From Candidatus Altarchaeales archaeon (GTDB lineage Archaea > Altiarchaeota > Altiarchaeia > IMC4 > QMZM01), in contig QMZJ01000036.1 in assembly GCA_003663115.1 (NCBI GenBank), positions 1-10,373 of the forward strand: a DNA stretch of 10,373 nucleotides, given 5' to 3'. How positions within the stretch are numbered: the stretch's first letter is position 1; the number at the start of each line of letters is the position of its first letter. The translations under genes and the position numbers were made by a program. Of the stretch, positions 6,177 to 10,373 are shown one piece after another. The notes below the pieces were generated by a model that was not told the DNA's origin, searched no databases, and was given only the letters and a program-made list of their open reading frames with translations.

Positions 6177-6200
6177 TTTTTAAAACAAATTTTATAATTT
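6177..6200 (+). promoter_or_regulatory. AT-rich promoter-like gap before the GT-C gene
   Basis: Two TATA-like strings occur: TTTTTAAAA (6177-6185) and TTTATAAT (6191-6198). The first would start transcription near 6207, directly at the GGTGA sequence; the second would start it near 6221, inside the annotated reading frame. The T-run may equally end the BofA transcript. Confidence 0.35.
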
Positions 6201-6206
6201 AACAAG

Positions 6207-8111
6207 GTGAAGTGCTTGAATCTGAGTAGATTGAAAAATCTGAGGTGGCAAGACCTCCTGTTGATCGGGATTATTCTTATGTATCTATTTCTTCAAAACG
6301 GTATAATTTCTCAGTATAAAGCTCTGCCCTCCCCCGTTTACGGCGGTGATTACTATTTCCAGTTAGGTTCTATAAATCATATCAGGTATGGGGGAAATCC
6401 CTTGGGGTCGTCCAGTGTACTGGACTCTGAACCTGGATTTTTCATTCTTTACAGTAGTTTGGTTGCAGTATTTGCCAACCTTCTTTCTTTGGAATCTATC
6501 GAGGCTATGTTCTATTTTTCTCAGCTTTTAATTCTCACATCCTTTATCGTTGTTTACTACTTTCTTTATTATCTATTCAAAGACAAAACCCTGGCACTAC
6601 TTGGAGTGGTTATATATTTACCAATTACCAGATTCCCCGTTCTGAAGTATACGGAATTTACAATAGTTCTCATGATGCCCTTGTTCTTTTTCTCTATGTT
6701 CTATTTATTCAAAATCGGGAGCCTGAAATCGGGTGTTATAGCCGGAATAGTTTATGGTTTATGTGCCATATCACATGGCGCCGCATTTTTCGTTATTAAT
6801 GTCTTTTTTATGGTTTTGTTTTTGTACATGGCATTTTTCCAGTATATAATCCCGAATAAGGATCTGAAAGGGGATAGGATCAGAATAAAACTAAATCTGG
6901 ACAAATCCAATCTAAAAAGGAATCTTTCACATACCCTAAAATTATTTCTTATAGTATTCGTGATTGGATTTTCAATATCGCTACTGTACTGGTTTAAGCC
7001 AATTTTCATCTATCATGGAAAAACATCAGGGATTTTAACAGCTTCATATCCCCTGACGAGTCCCGAGTATCAGTCAAATTTTTTAATGAACTTCCTCAGA
7101 GGTAATTTCCTCAATTTCAGAAACTTTATAACCTCCTTCACATCCATCTTCTTTTCCGTTGGTGTTGTCTCCCTGTTTCTCTATTTTCTCTCCGAAAAAT
7201 TAAAATTCTGGGATAAATTAATCGCAAACTATATCTGCCTCGTTTTTTTAACTGCCATCTTTGCGAGTTTCCATTTCCTCCTCACCGAACCCTTATTGGG
7301 AATAAATTTTCACCCAACAAGGCCGATGATGTTCACTATGCCTATCGCCAAGACAATCCTTGTTCTCTTCGGAATCTCGAGTCTGATTCATCTAATAAAG
7401 ATTGAAAAATATAAGGAGTATTTAATTCTGGTGCTTCTTGTTTCTGTTCTAATTCAGCAACCTTCTATCCTCTCGGATAGTATAGAAAATAATGTATGGA
7501 CTAAGTCGGGTAGAAGCCCGCTACCAGAGCATTTTGAGGAGATGAGCAAGTGGGTTATTGAAAATACCGATGTTAATGACGTTTTCCTGTCAACAAATGA
7601 ATTGAGCTTTGCTTTTAATGCATTGACTGGGAGAAAGGGGGTGGTTACCAGGAGGGTGTCACATCACTCTCCTTTTCTGGATATAGATCAGCGGGAGGCA
7701 GATTTGGCCATTATACTCTATGGGGAAGACGATTCGAAGAGGAGGGAATTACTTAAAAAATACGATGTCGATTACCTCTACTGGAATTATTACTGGATTC
7801 AAAGCGAATACACTATTGATCAGAATGGGAGAATAGTGAGCTGGTATGATCCATTGATAACTAAGGATACGCCCTATTTCAGGGAATATCTCGACAGCTA
7901 TAATATCAGATACTATCCATTGAATACATACCCAGATCCATCCAAGAGGGGTGAAGAATATGCTAAGTCAGATCTCCTGCTTATTGTGCCCCAATATAGG
8001 AGTTTAGAACAACCCTGGTCAGAGGCTCTGGACAAGTACATGAGCTTGGTGTGGGAGTATAAAGAAGGAGATTCAACAATTGCTAGAATATACAGGATAA
8101 AGGTAGAGTAA
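6207..8111 (+). CDS. GT-C-like polytopic membrane glycosyltransferase
   Basis: 634 residues. About 11-12 predicted membrane segments fill residues 17-418, with a soluble C-terminal domain from about 440 to the end. The first outside loop carries GGDYYFQLG (46-54), with Asp48 in the place of the catalytic Asp of GT-C enzymes (oligosaccharyltransferase and PMT types). Further conserved-looking charged spots are SHGAAFF (189-195) and FHPTRPMMF (368-376). The C-terminal part (EEMSKWVIENTDVNDVFLST, 444-463) resembles the soluble tails of archaeal GT-C-type proteins. It probably moves sugars from a lipid carrier at the outer face of the membrane, but acceptor and donor are unknown. Start is uncertain: GTG at 6207 gives the longest frame, yet AGGTGA (6205-6210) looks like a ribosome binding site for TTG at 6216, which would shorten the protein by three residues. 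Confidence 0.7.
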   Translation: MKCLNLSRLKNLRWQDLLLIGIILMYLFLQNGIISQYKALPSPVYGGDYYFQLGSINHIRYGGNPLGSSSVLDSEPGFFILYSSLVAVFANLLSLESIEAMFYFSQLLILTSFIVVYYFLYYLFKDKTLALLGVVIYLPITRFPVLKYTEFTIVLMMPLFFFSMFYLFKIGSLKSGVIAGIVYGLCAISHGAAFFVINVFFMVLFLYMAFFQYIIPNKDLKGDRIRIKLNLDKSNLKRNLSHTLKLFLIVFVIGFSISLLYWFKPIFIYHGKTSGILTASYPLTSPEYQSNFLMNFLRGNFLNFRNFITSFTSIFFSVGVVSLFLYFLSEKLKFWDKLIANYICLVFLTAIFASFHFLLTEPLLGINFHPTRPMMFTMPIAKTILVLFGISSLIHLIKIEKYKEYLILVLLVSVLIQQPSILSDSIENNVWTKSGRSPLPEHFEEMSKWVIENTDVNDVFLSTNELSFAFNALTGRKGVVTRRVSHHSPFLDIDQREADLAIILYGEDDSKRRELLKKYDVDYLYWNYYWIQSEYTIDQNGRIVSWYDPLITKDTPYFREYLDSYNIRYYPLNTYPDPSKRGEEYAKSDLLLIVPQYRSLEQPWSEALDKYMSLVWEYKEGDSTIARIYRIKVE

Positions 8112-8141
8112 ATTATTAATTTTCCTCATTACACAATGAAA

Positions 8142-8348
8142 TTAACCATATGTGGATGTCTCTATCTCTACCTCTTTGAAGTACTTCTCAAGCAGTTTCT
8201 TTAGAGTCTTCTTATTAAAGTGCTGTATATGTCCAGGAGTATTGCCCAATTTATCCAAGTATGATAGTCTCATAATAAATTTTACTATTGGATTTTCACT
8301 CGTATACTTATTATATGTTCCCCCCCCTTCGAATACAATTTGGAATTT
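8142..8348 (-). pseudogene. C-terminal remnant of a SAM-dependent methyltransferase
   Basis: Directly after the TGA of the UPF0104 gene, and in its frame, 68 sense codons run to TAA at 8142-8144. The translation includes FEGGGTYNKYTSENP, LDKLGNTPGHIQHF and a tail KKLLEKYFKEVEIET. The P-G-H-I-x-H-F followed by a short helix and a final strand is the usual C-terminal end of class I methyltransferases found in surface-glycan clusters. No start codon or SAM-binding glycine motif precedes it, so it is a remnant, not a gene. An ATG overlapping the UPF0104 stop (ATGA, 8349-8352) lies in another frame, which ends after 13 codons. A G8 tract (8320-8327) sits in the fragment: losing one G would join that ATG to the methyltransferase frame. 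The family call is by eye. Confidence 0.55.
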
Positions 8349-9281
8349 TCATAGCCTTGTTTTAGAAGTAAAGCTCATCGGATTTATTATCGTAAGTATG
8401 TAACCAACTATTCCAGGAATTACAATTATTATTGAAAATAATAAAATCGAAAATGAAAACCCAATTGATGTTTCTTCACCGAGTACATTAAAACATAAAA
8501 CTGCTACAAATTCCCTTAAACCTAAACCAGAAATGGTAATGGGCAGATTACCCAAGAGTATCAGTATCGGTAGCGAAAAAGTTAGCAATATATCTATATC
8601 TGGATCTAGAGCTCTTAGGATTACTGCCCCCACAATTAGTACCACTGTGTAATATAAGAGAGTTAATGCGAATGCTCTAAACATCACCCCTTTGTCATAT
8701 AATATTTTATACATGCCTTTTAAATAGTTTCCCTTAGATTCTTTGGAGATTGATAGTAAGTTAAAAACAAAATTCACTATTCTTTCATTCATAATAAAGA
8801 ATATACCGATAACGACTACAAACAACAGGAGAAAAATAGAGTAGACCAAAATAGAATTATTGAAAAATATGATTATTGATAGAATACTTAGTAGTATAAG
8901 TGCAAAGATATCTGTCAACTTCTCCCATAATATGGTTGGCAAAGTTTTTGATTTTTCATGAGGTATATAAAATACCCGCATTAATTCTCCTGTTTTTCCA
9001 GGGGTTAGTATTCCATAAAAGACACCTATAACCAAAGCAATAAAAACCTTTGAAAATTTCTCATTTATACCGCTACACTTCAACAATAAATTCCATTTAA
9101 TGGCCCTTATCAGATACAATAGAGGGGTTAATAACATAGAAAGCATCAACAACGATAACTTCGCATTGGTTAGAGTGTTATCGATATTCTGAGGTTTTAT
9201 TTTGGTTACCAAGAAAACAAGCAAAATGATTGTAATAGATATTTTTAAGATTAGTTCAATTTTATTTCTTGGAATACTCAT
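8349..9281 (-). CDS. UPF0104 / lysylphosphatidylglycerol synthase-type membrane protein
   Basis: 310 residues with about seven to eight membrane segments. Family motifs are RAIKWNLLL (59-67), GVFYGILTPGKTGELMRV (86-103), WEKLTDIFAL (119-128) and LPITISGLGLREF (246-258), matching the flippase-like integral membrane domain family (UPF0104, COG0392; related to the membrane part of MprF and to YbhN/AglD C-terminal halves). Members are thought to move or handle lipid-linked substrates; the exact function is not established. The ATG lies inside the 3' end of the family 2 glycosyltransferase gene, overlapping it by 20 bases, so the two are co-transcribed and probably translationally coupled. This pairing copies the architecture of AglD-like proteins, in which both halves are fused. 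The gene is AT-rich compared with pgk and fae-hps. Confidence 0.85.
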   Translation of the reverse strand: MSIPRNKIELILKISITIILLVFLVTKIKPQNIDNTLTNAKLSLLMLSMLLTPLLYLIRAIKWNLLLKCSGINEKFSKVFIALVIGVFYGILTPGKTGELMRVFYIPHEKSKTLPTILWEKLTDIFALILLSILSIIIFFNNSILVYSIFLLLFVVVIGIFFIMNERIVNFVFNLLSISKESKGNYLKGMYKILYDKGVMFRAFALTLLYYTVVLIVGAVILRALDPDIDILLTFSLPILILLGNLPITISGLGLREFVAVLCFNVLGEETSIGFSFSILLFSIIIVIPGIVGYILTIINPMSFTSKTRL

Positions 9282-10215
9282 TTTTCTTCAGCCTATAAAG
9301 TATATCCTCCTCTAGCCTCCGATTGGTATTAATCAAATCCGCAAGTAGCCCTAACACTATTATCTGGAAACCGATAATAATTAAAACCGCTGTTAGAACT
9401 GTTGTTGGATAGTGAGGGGCAACATATCCTGTTTGTAGATAATGTATTAAAACAAAAGACCCCGTGGCAACACCACATAGAAATACAAATCCCCCCAAGT
9501 AAAGAAAAACCCTTAACGGCTTATAGTTCAGATATGTTCGTAGGATAGTTATTCCTGCTTTCTTCGCATAAATAAATATGTTCTCAATCAATCTTGATTT
9601 GCCCTCTCGTTTTCTGAATTGAACTGGAACCTCAACTATTGTTAAGTTCTTGTTTACAGCTTGGATTATCGTTTCTTGAACATAGGTGTAATTGGAAAGG
9701 ACATTCAATCTCAATACTGCCTCCTTGGTAAATGCCCTGAACCCTGTCTGGGAATCAGAAACTGGATAACCAGAGATAAATTTTGTAACCCATGTTGCTA
9801 TTTTATTACCTACTTTTTTATGGAATGGCATATACTCAATCCATCCCTTGAATCTCGAACCAAGAACTATATCTGCTTTTCCATCAAGAATAGGTTTTAT
9901 TAATCTTGGAATTTCTTTCCCATTATATTGTCTGTCAGCATCTATATTTACTATTATATCCGCCCCTAGTTTAAGTGCCGTTTCTAAACCCTTCCTAAAA
10001 GCTAGTGAAAGTCCTTGATTATTCTTTAAACTAACAACTTTGTCAGCACCGGCACTTTTAGCTACTTCTGCTGTTTTATCGGTAGAACCATCATCGATGA
10101 TCAAGACTTCTATGGAGTCTATACCTTCTATAGATCTTGGTATTTCCTTAATAACCAAACCGATTGTTTCTTCTTCATTATAGGCGGGGATAGACACTAC
10201 AAGTTTCATTGTCAT
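9262..10215 (-). CDS. Family 2 glycosyltransferase, dolichyl-phosphate sugar synthase (DPM1/AglD-like)
   Basis: 317 residues. The GT-A domain (1 to about 225) shows SIPAYNEEETI (8-18), IIDDGSTDKT (39-48), the metal-binding D-x-D in NIDADRQYN (90-98), GSRF (119-122), DSQTGFRAFTKEA (154-166) and the FRKREGKSRL loop (200-209). Two membrane segments follow at about 235-259 and 271-294, then a basic cytoplasmic tail. The layout is that of polyprenyl-phosphate mannosyl- or glucosyltransferases, which charge dolichyl phosphate with one sugar on the cytoplasmic face. The donor sugar cannot be told. Two starts are possible: ATG at 10215 or ATG at 10209 (residue 3). A TATA box centred near 10236 lies 27 bases from the second, which favours 10209 as a leaderless start. 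It is followed by the overlapping UPF0104 gene. Confidence 0.92.
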   Translation of the reverse strand: MTMKLVVSIPAYNEEETIGLVIKEIPRSIEGIDSIEVLIIDDGSTDKTAEVAKSAGADKVVSLKNNQGLSLAFRKGLETALKLGADIIVNIDADRQYNGKEIPRLIKPILDGKADIVLGSRFKGWIEYMPFHKKVGNKIATWVTKFISGYPVSDSQTGFRAFTKEAVLRLNVLSNYTYVQETIIQAVNKNLTIVEVPVQFRKREGKSRLIENIFIYAKKAGITILRTYLNYKPLRVFLYLGGFVFLCGVATGSFVLIHYLQTGYVAPHYPTTVLTAVLIIIGFQIIVLGLLADLINTNRRLEEDILYRLKKNEYSKK

Positions 10216-10231
10216 CGATTAGGATTATGTG

Positions 10232-10240
10232 TAAATATTT
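10232..10240 (-). promoter_or_regulatory. TATA box of the glycosyltransferase / UPF0104 unit
   Basis: AAATATTTA on the minus strand, centred 21 bases from ATG 10215 and 27 from ATG 10209. No ribosome binding site is visible before either ATG, consistent with a leaderless transcript. Confidence 0.5.
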
Positions 10241-10267
10241 TCCACTCCCTAGAGGATTTCTTCCATC

Positions 10268-10373
10268 TTATTCTTCGTACCAGACTGGACGATTCTCTGA
10301 GCCTGCATTCTCTATGAACCTCCAAGGGGATCGCGGTTGATGGTAGATATTTTCTTTCTCTGTCTCGCGGTAG
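10268..10373 (-). CDS. Possible 3' end of an unidentified gene (partial)
   Basis: An open frame enters from the right edge and ends at TAA (10268-10270), giving 34 residues that include SPWRFIENAGSENRPVWYEE. The residue mix (aromatic, acidic, WYEE end) looks like a natural protein tail, unlike the arginine/serine-rich competing frame that runs to 10213. It ends 53 bases before the glycosyltransferase start on the same strand. The product is not recognised. Confidence 0.35.
   Translation of the reverse strand, partial: YRETEKENIYHQPRSPWRFIENAGSENRPVWYEE

Noticed and set aside
8349..8351. TGA read through as selenocysteine, fusing UPF0104 to the methyltransferase fragment
   Set aside because: UPF0104 ends at a normal family C-terminus, the following residues belong to an unrelated domain, and no SECIS-like structure was recognised. 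A deletion scar explains it more simply.
8152..8403. Plus-strand open frame of 83 codons at the GT-C / UPF0104 junction
   Set aside because: It is antisense to the methyltransferase-like remnant and the UPF0104 3' end, has no promoter or ribosome binding site, and shows no family features.

Overview
The window looks like a piece of a euryarchaeal chromosome, most likely from a lineage with tetrahydromethanopterin-linked C1 metabolism (methanogen, ANME or Archaeoglobus-like). The support is a fused formaldehyde-activating enzyme/hexulose-6-phosphate synthase gene, an archaeal-type phosphoglycerate kinase, an archaeal tRNA without an encoded CCA, TATA-box promoters that sit about 25 bases from start codons (leaderless genes), and heavy AGA/AGG arginine codon use. 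I cannot name the species.

Left part (1-5550) is core metabolism. On the minus strand an ACT-domain regulator-like gene (1293-1793) precedes trpE (1-1217, cut by the window edge). The short gap between them holds a TATA box and a TGTACA palindrome, the known binding site (TRP box) of the TrpY tryptophan repressor of Methanothermobacter. Divergent from the ACT gene, on the plus strand, lie pgk (1857-3071) and a bifunctional fae-hps gene (3110-4291) with its own leaderless promoter. thiC (4350-5549, minus) converges on fae-hps.

Middle part (5550-5930) is RNA-rich. An intact tRNA-Arg(GCG) gene (minus) lies upstream of thiC, separated from it by 75 bases containing two perfect inverted repeats. 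Further upstream is a second, degenerate copy of the tRNA: it keeps the acceptor 5' strand, the D arm and a possible T-like hairpin, but has no anticodon arm.

Right part (5929-10373) is envelope-related: a small BofA-family membrane protein, a large GT-C-like membrane glycosyltransferase, and on the opposite strand a two-gene unit of a DPM1-like family 2 glycosyltransferase and a UPF0104/LPG-synthetase-type membrane protein whose frames overlap by 20 bases. Immediately after the UPF0104 stop, in the same frame, is what looks like the last 68 codons of a SAM-dependent methyltransferase with no start: a gene remnant. These genes (about 8140-10215) are visibly more AT-rich than pgk/fae-hps, as is common for variable surface-glycan loci. 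The tail of another minus-strand gene may enter from the right edge.

No CRISPR array, transposase or prophage gene was seen. The most interesting items are the probable TrpY-like circuit at trpE, the armless tRNA-like element, the methyltransferase scar with its G8 tract, and the structured leader between tRNA-Arg and thiC.
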